A stretch of 64,000 bases of DNA from Hyphomicrobiales bacterium (GCA_900469955.1 UBYX01000010.1:124001-188000); one strand, 5' to 3'. Shown: positions 44,916 through 54,028, numbered from the stretch's first letter. Notes: generated by a model not told the origin, from the sequence alone. Program-made: numbers and translations.

Positions 44916-46295
44916 ATGGACGAGAACATCAATACTCCGCAGAAGCGGCAGGCGCAGTCCGTCCGGACGCGCCCGGGCGACATCACGTCGCTCGAACATA
45001 TCCCTGCGCAGCTGCTGCAGGCCCAGGCTGTTCCGCACAGCGATCAGGCCAGGCAGAGCCGTATCGAGCGCGTCGTTCTGAGCCAGACGCCGCGGCTGTC
45101 GCCGGTGCTGCCGGATATCGGAACCACTCCCGGCATTCGTGTCGGCCGGGAATCCGTTCGGCGCCGCGTCATGATGCTTGGCCTTCGGGGCATACCGAAT
45201 GTGCAGGGCGGCATTGAAAAGCACGTCGAAATGCTGAGCCAGGAACTCGCGGCGCGCGGCTGGGATGTCGAGGTGCTTGCGCGCCGCCAATACCTGCCCG
45301 ATCCGACGGTGGCGGGCTGGCGCGGCATTCGGGTGACGCCTCTCTGGGCGCCGAAGTCGATGCTTCTGGAGGCTTTCGTTCACACCCTGGTCGGCGTCCT
45401 CTACGCCGCCATCCGCCGCCCCGACATCCTGCATATCCACGCGGTCGGCCCGGGCCTGCTCGCACCGCTCGCCCGTCTGCTCGGGCTGAAGGTCGTCATG
45501 ACCCACCACGGATACGACTACGACCGTGAGAAGTGGAGCACCACGGCAAAGCGGGTGCTGAAGCTCGGCGAACGGCTCGCCATGCGGTTCGCGAACGCCA
45601 GGATCGCGGTGTCGCGCGACGTGACGGAAACCATGAAAAGCCGCTATGGCGCAGACGTCGCCCATATTCCGAATGGGGTGACGGTGACGCCGAGCCTGGT
45701 CGGCAAAGCGACGCTGGATCGGTTTGGCCTGCAGCGCCGCCGCTACATCGTCATGGTCGCCCGTTTCGTGCCGGAAAAGCGCCAGACGGATCTGATCGCC
45801 GCTTTCGAAAAACTGAAGCAGGCCGACTGGAAACTGGTTCTGGTGGGTGGCGCCGATCACAAAGGCATGGCCTATGCCAAGGAGATCGAGGCTGCCGCAG
45901 CCCGGGTGCCCGATGTCGTGCTGACGGGTTTCCAAAGTGGTGAAGATCTTGCCGCGCTCTTTTCCCAGGCCGGTCTCTTCGTTCTGCCCTCGCTACACGA
46001 GGGCATGCCCATCTCACTTCTCGAAGCCATGAGCTATGGGCTGCCTGTGCTGGCGAGCGACATCATTGCCAATCATGAGGTCGATCTGCCGCCGGAGGAC
46101 TATTTCCCGCCCGGCGATGTCGACGCCCTTGCCAGGGCCCTGGAGCGGAAGATGGCCGAACCTTTCGGTCAGGAGGGCGCCCTGTCGCGCATCCGCAAGG
46201 TGGAACAGACCTATGCCTGGCCATCCATCACCCGAAGCACGTTGGCGATCTATCACTCGGTTGCGACGCGGAAGAAGGTGAAGGAGCTGCTGTGA
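44916..46295 (+). CDS. GT4 glycosyltransferase with N-terminal extension
   Basis: A 459-residue GT4 enzyme. Residues 1 to about 85 are a polar extension without recognisable domain; the catalytic part starts VMMLGLRGIPNVQGGIEKHVE. Nucleotide-sugar motifs are VARFVPEKRQTDLIAAF and LPSLHEGMPISLLEAMSYGLPV. The start is uncertain: GTG at 44907 and ATG at 44916 both lack a strong RBS. It follows a 159-bp A/T-rich gap, so it may begin a second transcription unit of the cluster. Confidence 0.9.
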   Translation: MDENINTPQKRQAQSVRTRPGDITSLEHIPAQLLQAQAVPHSDQARQSRIERVVLSQTPRLSPVLPDIGTTPGIRVGRESVRRRVMMLGLRGIPNVQGGIEKHVEMLSQELAARGWDVEVLARRQYLPDPTVAGWRGIRVTPLWAPKSMLLEAFVHTLVGVLYAAIRRPDILHIHAVGPGLLAPLARLLGLKVVMTHHGYDYDREKWSTTAKRVLKLGERLAMRFANARIAVSRDVTETMKSRYGADVAHIPNGVTVTPSLVGKATLDRFGLQRRRYIVMVARFVPEKRQTDLIAAFEKLKQADWKLVLVGGADHKGMAYAKEIEAAAARVPDVVLTGFQSGEDLAALFSQAGLFVLPSLHEGMPISLLEAMSYGLPVLASDIIANHEVDLPPEDYFPPGDVDALARALERKMAEPFGQEGALSRIRKVEQTYAWPSITRSTLAIYHSVATRKKVKELL

Positions 46296-47359
46296 GCGTA
46301 TCGATCATCATCAAGACGCTGAACGAGGAGAAGCGGATTGCCCGCACGATCGAATTCGCACTCGCCGGTCTGCCCGGTGGGCAAGGCGAGGTGATCGTTG
46401 CCGACAGCGGCTCCGCGGATTCAACGATAGAGATCGCATCCCGCTATCCGGTTCGGATCGTCCAGATCCAAGCCCCCGCACGCCCGAGCTGCGGTATCGG
46501 CCCCCAACTTGGCTTCCAGTATGCGCGGCACGAGTTCATCTGTCTGCTCGACGGCGACATGGATCTCGATCCCGCTTTTTTGCCCGCAGCGACTGCCTAT
46601 CTGAACGCCCACACCAGAGCGGGCGGCGTTACCGGCCATGTCGAGGAAATGATGCTCGACAATCTGGAATATACGCGCCGAGTCCAGCGGAATGCGCCCG
46701 AAAACCGCATCGGCGCCATCGACAGGATGAACGGCGGCGGGCTTTACTGCCGCACCGCGATCGAAAGCGTCGGTTACCTGACGGACCGCAATCTGCACGG
46801 ATATGAGGAGTTCGACCTCGGCATCAGGCTGCGCAACGCCGGCTGGGACCTTTACAGGCTCGACCGCCGGTTCGTCCGCCACTATGGCCACAGCGTCAAT
46901 TCCTACCGTCTTCTCGGCCGGCGCTGGAAGACCAAGTATCTGTTCGGGGTGGGCGAACTGTTGCGGGCCTCGTCGGGTAAACCCTATTTCCGGCAGATGC
47001 TGCGGGAATTACCGGAACTGAAGCTCTGGGCGCTGGTCGCGGGCTGGATTCTCTTCTCGCTCGGATTGATGATCGCCGTCCCCGACAAGCTTGCCGCGCT
47101 GGCGGCGGTGCTGGGTCTGTTCGCAAGCGTCATCGCCCTGATGTCCTGGCGAAAAGGAGGGCTCTCGCTCGGGCTTTACACGGTCGTCGCCTGGCTGTTC
47201 CATACGGCAGCGGTGCCTTTCGGCTTTTTCGCCCCCCGACGCGACCCCCGTGGATGGGTGGAGAGCCGTGAGTTCGGAGACACTGATGAAAAGACTGATC
47301 CGCGCCCTGGCAACGACACTCGCGCTCGCGGCTTCGGCGCCCGCAGTCTGGCCGGCTGA
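46292..47359 (+). CDS. GT2 glycosyltransferase with C-terminal membrane helices
   Basis: A 355-residue GT2 family enzyme. VSIIIKTLNEEKRIARTIEFAL and LLDGDMDLDPAF (DxD metal site) are the GT-A fold signatures; GYEEFDLGIRLRNAGWDLYRL holds the ED catalytic-base region. Two helices at residues about 248-288 anchor it in the membrane. The last about 40 residues are charged and overlap the next gene by 74 bp. The start overlaps the upstream stop by 4 bp. Confidence 0.9.
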   Translation: MSVSIIIKTLNEEKRIARTIEFALAGLPGGQGEVIVADSGSADSTIEIASRYPVRIVQIQAPARPSCGIGPQLGFQYARHEFICLLDGDMDLDPAFLPAATAYLNAHTRAGGVTGHVEEMMLDNLEYTRRVQRNAPENRIGAIDRMNGGGLYCRTAIESVGYLTDRNLHGYEEFDLGIRLRNAGWDLYRLDRRFVRHYGHSVNSYRLLGRRWKTKYLFGVGELLRASSGKPYFRQMLRELPELKLWALVAGWILFSLGLMIAVPDKLAALAAVLGLFASVIALMSWRKGGLSLGLYTVVAWLFHTAAVPFGFFAPRRDPRGWVESREFGDTDEKTDPRPGNDTRARGFGARSLAG

Positions 47360-49454
47360 CTGGCTTCCGGTCCGCGAGATATCGCTGACCGTTGCGCCCG
47401 GCAGTCCACTCGATTTCTCCGGCCTCCTCCCGAACGGCTCCATCGACGCCAACAGCCGCCTCGTCGCCGGCACGGACGGCCATTTGGCCAAAGCCGGCGC
47501 GCCGGATGCACCGGCGCGCATGTTCTGTGCTTCCCTCGCCTGGAGCCCTGCATCCGGCGGCTTCCCGAACCATGCGGATGCCGATGCCTATGCCAAGCAG
47601 CTCGCCATGCATGGCTATAATATCGCACGCCTCCATTTCACCGATGCGGCCCTGATGTTCGGCCGACAGAAGGATTTCGATTTCGATCCGGAGACTCTCG
47701 ACCGCATCCACTATCTGATGGCCGCGCTGAAGAAGAACGGCATATACTGGATGGTCGACGGGCTCACCTCCTGGCGCGGCGGTTCGGGCGGCTACGATGA
47801 TCGCTGGGATCCGTCGGAAGGCCTCAAGCTGGAGTTGAGCTATGAGGAAAAGGCCTTTGCCCACTGGAAAAGGCTGGCCACCGATTTCCTCACGCGGCTC
47901 AATCCCTATACCGGCATTGCGCCGATCCGCGACGAGGCCCTCGGCTTCGTGATCCTGGTCAATGAAAACAGCATGGAATTCGAGACGGTTGTCCATGACA
48001 GGATCGGCCGGCCTTACCCGGACAGCCTGCGCCAGCCGTTCAACACCTGGCTGCGCATGCGTTACGGCTCCACGCAAGCGCTTCGGACCGCGTGGCCCGA
48101 CCTTCGGGCCAACGAGCGGCTGGAAAACGCCTCCGTACGCCTGCCCACCGACCGCTATGTCGACAGCCCCCGGCTGCGCGACCTACAGGCCTTCTTCGTC
48201 GAGACCGAGCGCGGAACCGTGGCCCGCATGACGGAGGTGCTGCGGGACCTCGGCTATCGCGGCCTCATCAGCGACTATAACAACTGGCCGACGGTGCAGA
48301 CGAGCCTGACCCGCCAGGACCTTCAAGCCGTCACCATGAACACCTATCACGATAGCGTAAACAGCTACGAACCCGGTGCGAAGATCGAAAACAAGAGTTC
48401 GCTTGCCGACGCCGGCGCATATACGCGCGTCGCTGCCGCAAGCCGCTGGCTCGGCAAGCCTTTCGGCATCACGGAATACGATCACCTGTTCTGGAGCAGA
48501 TATCGGTACGAGGCCGGTCTCGTGATGCCGGCCTACGCCGCGCTGCAGGGCTGGGATATGCTCTGCCGCCACGGCCATGGGCCGATCGCCTTGCGATATG
48601 GGGAACCTTTTCCTCACAAGCGCGCGATGTTGCCCTATGCGATCGCCCTCGATCCGGTCGCCCGCGCCGGCGAAACGCTTGCGGCGCTCCTTTTCCGGCG
48701 CGGAGATGTCGAAGCCTCGTCCAACAGCATTCCTTTCCTCGTCCGGGGCGAGGAGGACCTGAGCGATGACATGCAAGCCGCCGAACCGGATGCATTGACT
48801 GTACTGTCGCTCGTCTCCCGCATCGGCCTCAGACAATCCGATGGGCTGCGAGAGCCCCTTGCGGTCAATCAGCCGCGGAACGAACCGGACGCAGGCAAGC
48901 TGCTGACTGCGCTGCGAGAGGCCGGCCTGCTGCCGAAAAACAACCGCACCGATCCATCCGCCGGAATTTTCCAAAGCGATACCGGAGAGCTGTTGCTCGA
49001 CAGCAAAAAACTTCGCCTGACATTGTCGACGCCACGCACGGAAGCGGCCGCTTTCGCCACCCTGGAAACCCCTATCGATCTCAAAACCGTGCGGATCGAA
49101 GGCGGCGACGGAGGCGCACTGTTCGCCGCCTCCGCTCTTGATGAAGCCGCTTCGCTCGCTGCAAGCAAACGCATGCTGCTGATTTTTGCAACCGACGCCC
49201 GCAATAGCGACATGCGCTTCCGGGATTCCCAGGAGAAGGTGATCGAGGACTTCGGGGCTTTGCCGGTATTGATCCGCAAAGGTGCGCTATCGGTCGAATT
49301 CAGGAACCGGTCCGGCCGCTGGCGGCTTTCCCCTGTGAGTCTCGACGGTGTCGTACAGCCGGCGCTCCGCAGCGAAAACGGACCCATGCGTTTCAACCTC
49401 ACCAATGACGCACCGGCAGGTCCCACGACATTCTTCCTGCTCGAGACGGACTGA
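47286..49454 (+). CDS. secreted clan-A glycoside hydrolase-like protein
   Basis: A 722-residue exported protein with signal peptide (LIRALATTLALAASAPAVWPA). A (beta/alpha)8 barrel fits the motifs: HGYNIARLHF, GFVILVNENSM (Asn-Glu acid/base after strand 4) and GKPFGITEYDHLFW (nucleophile Glu after strand 7), the plan of clan A enzymes such as GH5. The C-terminal third looks like a beta-sandwich domain. It may trim or release the polymer made by this cluster. The ATG at 47286 has GGAG, lying inside the GT2 gene. Confidence 0.78.
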   Translation: MKRLIRALATTLALAASAPAVWPADWLPVREISLTVAPGSPLDFSGLLPNGSIDANSRLVAGTDGHLAKAGAPDAPARMFCASLAWSPASGGFPNHADADAYAKQLAMHGYNIARLHFTDAALMFGRQKDFDFDPETLDRIHYLMAALKKNGIYWMVDGLTSWRGGSGGYDDRWDPSEGLKLELSYEEKAFAHWKRLATDFLTRLNPYTGIAPIRDEALGFVILVNENSMEFETVVHDRIGRPYPDSLRQPFNTWLRMRYGSTQALRTAWPDLRANERLENASVRLPTDRYVDSPRLRDLQAFFVETERGTVARMTEVLRDLGYRGLISDYNNWPTVQTSLTRQDLQAVTMNTYHDSVNSYEPGAKIENKSSLADAGAYTRVAAASRWLGKPFGITEYDHLFWSRYRYEAGLVMPAYAALQGWDMLCRHGHGPIALRYGEPFPHKRAMLPYAIALDPVARAGETLAALLFRRGDVEASSNSIPFLVRGEEDLSDDMQAAEPDALTVLSLVSRIGLRQSDGLREPLAVNQPRNEPDAGKLLTALREAGLLPKNNRTDPSAGIFQSDTGELLLDSKKLRLTLSTPRTEAAAFATLETPIDLKTVRIEGGDGGALFAASALDEAASLAASKRMLLIFATDARNSDMRFRDSQEKVIEDFGALPVLIRKGALSVEFRNRSGRWRLSPVSLDGVVQPALRSENGPMRFNLTNDAPAGPTTFFLLETD

Positions 49455-49478
49455 CCCTTGCCAATTGTCCGAGCTTAG

Positions 49479-49503
49479 GGATCAAAAACGTCTTTCGCAG
49501 GTT
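49479..49503 (+). promoter_or_regulatory. weak EcfG-like promoter of 49541-49756
   Basis: GGATC, 16 bp, GGTT: one mismatch in the -35. It lies 38 bp before the ATG at 49541. Confidence 0.35.
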
Positions 49504-49540
49504 AGTCTCTTGACCGCAAAAGAGATCAGGAGAAAACCTC

Positions 49541-49756
49541 ATGCCCAACGCCAGTTCGAAACACATGGGTTCCGGAGCACATGGGAAAAGCAGCGGGAAC
49601 GGCGCCATGACGGACATCGATAAGGATATCCTTCCGGAAAACATGGTGCTTTCCAACCGCGACAAGGCGCAGCATTCGCGAGAGCGCGGATTGGACAGCA
49701 AGACCGTCCAGACCGAGCAATTTCACGATCATGAGGCCAACCGTCTGGATGATTAG
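49541..49756 (+). CDS. small hydrophilic hypothetical protein (71 aa)
   Basis: An unassigned protein rich in His, Gly, Ser and Asp (MPNASSKHMGSGAHGKSSGN, then ILPENMVLSNRDKAQHSRERG). It is likely disordered and resembles short stress-related hydrophilic proteins of soil bacteria, but no family is recognised. AGGAG lies 10 nt before the ATG. It begins the second block of small putative stress genes, after the polysaccharide cluster. Confidence 0.75.
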   Translation: MPNASSKHMGSGAHGKSSGNGAMTDIDKDILPENMVLSNRDKAQHSRERGLDSKTVQTEQFHDHEANRLDD

Positions 49757-49820
49757 AAAACGCTTCCAGTTAACCTCTCATTGAGAGTGGCCGCACACAA
49801 ACTCCCTCGAAAGATTGACT

Positions 49821-49840
49821 GTTCTTTCCTTGTAAAGAAC
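49821..49840. other. 7-bp hairpin GTTCTTT/AAAGAAC
   Basis: GTTCTTT, CCTTGT loop, AAAGAAC in the 185-bp gap between two small genes. Possible terminator of the first gene or operator of the second. Confidence 0.35.
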
Positions 49841-49941
49841 GGCGGAAATAGTAGTCTTGAGTTATTGCCAGCGATGAATAGGGGCACTGGCAACTGGAAG
49901 ACAGGAGGCGCTTTCGTCCCCCCACAGTGGAGGCTGAAAAG

Positions 49942-50157
49942 ATGAATCCGGCAGTCCTCACAACGACACTCGAGCCCCACGATCTGGCTTTCCTCAAGCG
50001 CGTCTTTGATGGCATTTGCGCCAATCGGGGTTTGGCCGGCGAAAGCCCTGCTGCCAATGATCTCGCTGCTCGGATTATCCATCTGTATCAGCAAGGTATC
50101 AGGAGCGAGAAGGAACTCGAGATACGGATCGATGGGATCGAGGTCTCGCAAGCCTGA
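49942..50157 (+). CDS. conserved small hypothetical protein (71 aa)
   Basis: Function unknown. MNPAVLTTTLEPHDLAFLKRVFDGICANRG and DLAARIIHLYQQGIRSEKELEIRI suggest a compact all-helical domain, a pattern I associate with short rhizobial proteins of unknown role. GGAGG lies 8 nt before the ATG at 49942. No EcfG-type promoter is seen. It converges on the second DUF892 gene. Confidence 0.75.
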   Translation: MNPAVLTTTLEPHDLAFLKRVFDGICANRGLAGESPAANDLAARIIHLYQQGIRSEKELEIRIDGIEVSQA

Positions 50158-50185
50158 TCGAATGCCGCCGTGTGCGGCGGTCACG

Positions 50186-50698
50186 CTATCTCTTGGCCAT
50201 AAGATCACGCTCGTCGCGCATCAGGAAGATGCGCGTCAGCGGGTCGAGATGGGTGCCCAGCCAGTCCGCCATCGCTATCTCCTCCTCCAGTATTCGCTCA
50301 AACACGGCTTTGGCCTCCCTCTCCTCCAGCTCGTCGGCCGCAGCGATGAGGACGCGGTAGCTGGCGATTTCCAGATGCTCGAAGGCATAGCTTCCCATCG
50401 CGCCCTTGACGACTTCGTCGCTGATCAGCATGCCGCCGACGCCCTGGGCCTTCGCCGCGAGCTTGGCCGCCACATCCTTCAGCGTCAGCACCCCGCCCGC
50501 GCTTGAAAACTGGTCGAGCAGGGTCTTCACCGCCTGTGCGTGACCTTCGGTCTCGTGGAGGTGCCGGATGATCTGTGCCTTGAGGTCCGGGTAGCTTTCG
50601 ATCCGCCGTGACTGATCGGTCAGCATGGTGATCGCCTGCTCCTCCATCGCGTGCGCGGCGCGAAGCCAGACGAGAAAATTATCCCGGGCATGTGTCAT
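50186..50698 (-). CDS. DUF892-like ferritin-like protein (second copy)
   Basis: A 170-residue helical protein of the DUF892/ferritin-like group. It shows DNFLVWLRAAHAMEEQAITML at the start and HLHETEGHAQAVKTLL, then SYAFEHLEIASYRVLI, with Glu/His pairs at the putative metal positions. It is only distantly similar to the copy at 3439. GGAGAG precedes the ATG at 50698; the frame open to 50842 (TTG) is not used. No EcfG-type -35 was found upstream. Confidence 0.85.
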   Translation of the reverse strand: MTHARDNFLVWLRAAHAMEEQAITMLTDQSRRIESYPDLKAQIIRHLHETEGHAQAVKTLLDQFSSAGGVLTLKDVAAKLAAKAQGVGGMLISDEVVKGAMGSYAFEHLEIASYRVLIAAADELEEREAKAVFERILEEEIAMADWLGTHLDPLTRIFLMRDERDLMAKR

Positions 50699-50990
50699 TC
50701 GCCTCTCCTCCAAAAGATTGCCGCCCAGAAAGCAGTGCTTTTGAGCCTGCGGACAATCAGGGTTCGGCAGCGATCCGCGAAGGACACTCGCAGATACAAT
50801 CCTGCACGAGGAAAACATGGTGCAGGTTCGAGAATTGTCCAAAGGTATATTTCCCGACTATGGAGGCGAGATCATGACTTGAAAATGCCACGCTGGACGT
50901 GTTGGCTCGAGCACTCACCGTCGCACGTCCGCTGTTTTTTGACCGGGCAGCCCAAGCAATGACACGCGGTTCCGTGCCGGTCTTTTGCGA
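50699..50990. other. gene-free stretch
   Basis: The 344 bp between the DUF892 copy and the small ORF at 51043 contain no supported gene. The only clear element is the EcfG-type promoter at 50991. An unassigned T-run (GCTGTTTTTT, 50931-50940) is present. Confidence 0.5.
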
Positions 50991-51015
50991 GGAACAATCT
51001 TCATGCGGATCGGTT
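50991..51015 (+). promoter_or_regulatory. EcfG-type promoter of 51043
   Basis: GGAAC, 16 bp, GGTT, 27 bp before the ATG at 51043. Confidence 0.6.
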
Positions 51016-51042
51016 GTTCAGTGAGTAACAGGGAATGCAATC

Positions 51043-51219
51043 ATGACACCTGCCCCTCGCGAACCAAGCGAACAGCCGCCGATGCCGGCGCCGATCTGGA
51101 CTCCCGAACCGCCCATCGACGAACCGGAACCCGATCGCCTGCCGGACGAAGCTCCGCTACCAAATCCGGACGAAAACCCCAACCCGCCTGTCTATATGCC
51201 GCCTGGCAGGATGGTCTAA
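51043..51219 (+). CDS. Pro/Glu/Asp-rich small protein (58 aa)
   Basis: A low-complexity acidic protein, nearly one third proline (MTPAPREPSEQPPMPAPIW, then DEPEPDRLPDEAPLPNPDEN), ending VYMPPGRMV. It is likely disordered. Its code length is normal for the short proteins downstream of GSR promoters. The ATG at 51043 has AGGGA about 8 nt upstream, and an EcfG-type promoter precedes it. No function can be given. Confidence 0.65.
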   Translation: MTPAPREPSEQPPMPAPIWTPEPPIDEPEPDRLPDEAPLPNPDENPNPPVYMPPGRMV

Positions 51220-51258
51220 GTCGAGGGATGACGCGCCGAAGGCGCCGCAAGGAAACTT

Positions 51259-51462
51259 ATGGATATTCGAAGCCACACCAACTTGAACCACCGGGAAATG
51301 GAACAGACACGCCCGCAGCCACCGGCAAAGGCCGGTCTATGGAAGCTGTTGGTCGCTGCCGTTCTGATCCTCCTGGGCCTGATCGCCGCCATTGAAATAT
51401 TCGGCGACGCGGGCACCGAACTTGTCGCACCGCATCCGCCGGGAGCTGTGACGGCCGAGTAA
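51259..51462 (+). CDS. small single-pass membrane protein (67 aa)
   Basis: Residues about 27-46 (LWKLLVAAVLILLGLIAAIE) form one membrane helix; the N-terminus is polar, the tail Pro/Gly-rich. AAGGAA lies 5 nt before the ATG. It follows the 58-residue ORF by 39 bp and is probably cotranscribed from 50991. Function unknown. Confidence 0.75.
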   Translation: MDIRSHTNLNHREMEQTRPQPPAKAGLWKLLVAAVLILLGLIAAIEIFGDAGTELVAPHPPGAVTAE

Positions 51463-51493
51463 ATCCGAGCCTGCGACACCCGTTCCAGCCGTT

Positions 51494-51519
51494 GGAACAA
51501 ACGGCGGAAATCTCGCGTT
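51494..51519 (+). promoter_or_regulatory. EcfG-type promoter of the phospholipase D gene
   Basis: GGAAC, 17 bp, CGTT: exact consensus, 21 bp before the GTG at 51541. Confidence 0.65.
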
Positions 51520-51540
51520 TCTAGTCACCAAAATCATCAG

Positions 51541-53055
51541 GTGGCGCAGGTGGACGTGAGAGCACAATCCGATCAAGCGAAGCAAACCGCTCCGAAAGTG
51601 GAGCCGATCATTCGGCCGGGCCGTAATGCATGGGGCAGCGCGCAGGCGAAGAAGCTCGCGTTCCTCGTGGACGGGGAGGAGTATTTCCGCCGGCTCGATC
51701 AGGTGCTTCGACAGGCGGAGCATTCGATCTCGATCGTCGGCTGGGACTTCAACCCGGATATTCGACTGAGGATACGGGAAGGCGACGAGGAAACCCTGGG
51801 AGAGCTGCTTCGCAGGCTGGTCGAGGAAAAACCCGGGCTGCAGATCCGCATTCTCGTCTGGGGAATGGGCCCGTTCTATTCCAGCAAAAGCCTGAGGATG
51901 TTCGGCAGGATGACCTGGAGCGATCATCCGCGCATTCGCGTTCATCTCGACTTCGAGCATCCCTTGCGGGCGAGCCACCACCAGAAGATCGTCGTCATCG
52001 ACGACAAGACCGCCTTCCTGGGTGGCATCGACCTTACAGCCCGGCGTTGGGACGATCGAAGCCACGCCGCGGACCACCCACTGCGGCAATCAGCTGACGG
52101 TACCCCCTACGGACCGGTCCATGACATGCAGACGATTGCCAGCGGGGACACTGCCAGGCTGATCGGCGATGTGGCTCGCCGCCGGTGGAGGAAGGCAACC
52201 CGAGAAATCCTGGAGCCTCTGGATATTCCCGGTGAGGAGCCATGGCCCGCGGACCTCGAGCCGGCGCTGACGCAGTGCAATACCGGTCTGGCGCTCACCG
52301 AGCCTTGGAAATGGAAGGGCCGCCGCGGCCATCGCGAGGCGATCCGGTTGACGCACGATGCCCTCAGAGCCGCCAAACGCCATCTTTACATCGAGACCCA
52401 ATACCTAGCCTCCTTCGGTCTGGCGCGGACGCTTGCCAAACAGCTTCGCAAAACAGACGGCCCTGAGATTATCGTCGTCGTCACCCGCGAATCCCACGGC
52501 TTTCTGGAAAAGCTGATGATGGGCCACAACCGTAACCGCCTGATCCGCCGTCTCAAGCGTGCCGACCGCTATGGCCGGCTGCGGGTCTTTTATGCCGTGG
52601 TGCCGGACGGCAAGGGTGGCGATTTGGAGGTGATCGTCCATTCCAAGGTCATCATCGTCGATAACTGTTTCGTTCGGGTGGGCTCGTCCAACCTCAACAA
52701 CCGTTCCGAGGGGCTCGACACCGAGTGCGATCTGGCCGTCGAGACTTACGACCCGGCGGGCCAGGCAGCGATCACCGCACTGCGCAACGACCTCCTGGCC
52801 GAGCATCTGGACGCGGAGCCGAAGGAGGTGGCGCTCCTCATCGAGGAAACAGGATCCATGGTGGATACCGTCGACCGGCTGAACGTCAAGCCGCGCGGCC
52901 TCAGGCCATTCGAGGTGGATGCGCAAAAGGGGGAAACCGGATCTCTGGTCGGCACTGGCATCATCGATCCGAAACAGCCGTTCTGGCCGATCCCGGAAAT
53001 CAAGAACGCCTTGCGCCGCCTTTTCCTTCGCCTGTCACACCACCGTCTGCTCTGA
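51541..53055 (+). CDS. phospholipase D-family protein
   Basis: A 504-residue PLD superfamily protein with two HKD motifs, HHQKIVVIDD (first half) followed by FLGGIDLTARRWD, and HSKVIIVDN followed by VGSSNLNNRSEG (second half). Such enzymes hydrolyse or transfer phosphatidyl groups; cardiolipin synthase or phospholipase activity is possible. No signal peptide is seen. The GTG at 51541 has no strong RBS; a GTG three codons later is an alternative. It overlaps the UPF0104 gene by 21 bp (convergent). With that gene and the EEP gene next to it, it resembles the E. coli ybhP-clsB-ybhN trio. Confidence 0.88.
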   Translation: MAQVDVRAQSDQAKQTAPKVEPIIRPGRNAWGSAQAKKLAFLVDGEEYFRRLDQVLRQAEHSISIVGWDFNPDIRLRIREGDEETLGELLRRLVEEKPGLQIRILVWGMGPFYSSKSLRMFGRMTWSDHPRIRVHLDFEHPLRASHHQKIVVIDDKTAFLGGIDLTARRWDDRSHAADHPLRQSADGTPYGPVHDMQTIASGDTARLIGDVARRRWRKATREILEPLDIPGEEPWPADLEPALTQCNTGLALTEPWKWKGRRGHREAIRLTHDALRAAKRHLYIETQYLASFGLARTLAKQLRKTDGPEIIVVVTRESHGFLEKLMMGHNRNRLIRRLKRADRYGRLRVFYAVVPDGKGGDLEVIVHSKVIIVDNCFVRVGSSNLNNRSEGLDTECDLAVETYDPAGQAAITALRNDLLAEHLDAEPKEVALLIEETGSMVDTVDRLNVKPRGLRPFEVDAQKGETGSLVGTGIIDPKQPFWPIPEIKNALRRLFLRLSHHRLL

Positions 53056-53973
53056 AAGCTTGCCGGCGCGATGGCGATAATAGGCTTCCGTCACGAGCAG
53101 GGTCGGGATCCCGATCGCCAGCGGCACGAAAAAGTAAAGCACCCGGAAGGCGATGAGAGCCCCGATGGATGCCGCCGAGGGCAAAATGCCCAGCATCGTC
53201 GCTTCCAAAACACCGAGCCCGCCGGGCACGTGGCTGATCAGGGCTGCAATGTTCGCCGTGACATAGGTCGTCGCAACGGCAAGATAACCGACATCGGTGA
53301 AGGTCGCGAGAAGCTGATGGATTGCTGCCGCGACGCAGGCGAAGTTGAGCGTGCCGATAAGGATCTGGCCCAGCGCCAACTTCAGCGCCGGCGGCTCGAA
53401 CCTCCAGGCTTTCAGGTGGAGAGGCCGGTGCACGAAGGCACATACCAGCAGATAGGCCGCCGGAACCGCCAGACACAATATTCCAACGGCACCTTTCATC
53501 CAGCCCTCGAGCCCCAGCAGATCCGCCGCTTGGGGCTGCAGCAGAAGCGCCAGGCCACCGAGGGTAGCGAGCCCGAGGCCAACGGTAATGCCGCAGAAAA
53601 CGATGACCTTCGCCACGTCCTCGGCCGTCAGTCCCCAGCGCGAATAGAACCGATAGCGCACCGCGCCGCTGCTCAACGCAGCCATTCCGACATTGTGACC
53701 GATGGACAGGGCGGTGAAGGAGGTCAGCGCCGTCTGCCGGTAGGAAAGCCGCCGGCCCGTATATGCGACGGCGAGCGTGTCGAAGCCCGTCAGGCAGAGA
53801 TAGGAAAGGATGACAAAGACAAAGGCGCTCATCAGCCGGATGCCGCTGATCGACTGGAGGGATTCCTCGACCTCGTCGAGAGTGTAGCGACCGAGGCTTC
53901 GGTAAAGCAGGAAAACCGCCACGCAGATTGCTGCACCGATAAAGAGCTTCAGCAGATGGCGTTTCCCGGGCAT
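53035..53973 (-). CDS. UPF0104 / LPG synthase-type membrane protein (YbhN-like)
   Basis: A 312-residue membrane protein with 7-8 helices of the lysylphosphatidylglycerol synthase transmembrane (UPF0104) family. It lacks the C-terminal aminoacyl-transferase domain of MprF, so lipid translocation or another lipid role is more likely. HVPGGLGVLEATML is the family signature. GGGAGG precedes the ATG at 53973. It overlaps the phospholipase D gene at its 3' end and shares a two-way promoter with the EEP gene. Confidence 0.87.
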   Translation of the reverse strand: MPGKRHLLKLFIGAAICVAVFLLYRSLGRYTLDEVEESLQSISGIRLMSAFVFVILSYLCLTGFDTLAVAYTGRRLSYRQTALTSFTALSIGHNVGMAALSSGAVRYRFYSRWGLTAEDVAKVIVFCGITVGLGLATLGGLALLLQPQAADLLGLEGWMKGAVGILCLAVPAAYLLVCAFVHRPLHLKAWRFEPPALKLALGQILIGTLNFACVAAAIHQLLATFTDVGYLAVATTYVTANIAALISHVPGGLGVLEATMLGILPSAASIGALIAFRVLYFFVPLAIGIPTLLVTEAYYRHRAGKLSEQTVV

Positions 53974-54002
53974 AGATCCTCCCTTGCAGTTCTCCGATAT
54001 CG

Positions 54003-54028
54003 GGAACGAAAACATGGCAAAAGGTGTT
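54003..54028 (+). promoter_or_regulatory. EcfG-type promoter of the EEP gene
   Basis: GGAAC, 17 bp, TGTT. The predicted transcript start is about 54034, so the mRNA would be nearly leaderless with the ATG at 54038. It is interleaved with the minus-strand promoter at 54005. Confidence 0.5.
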
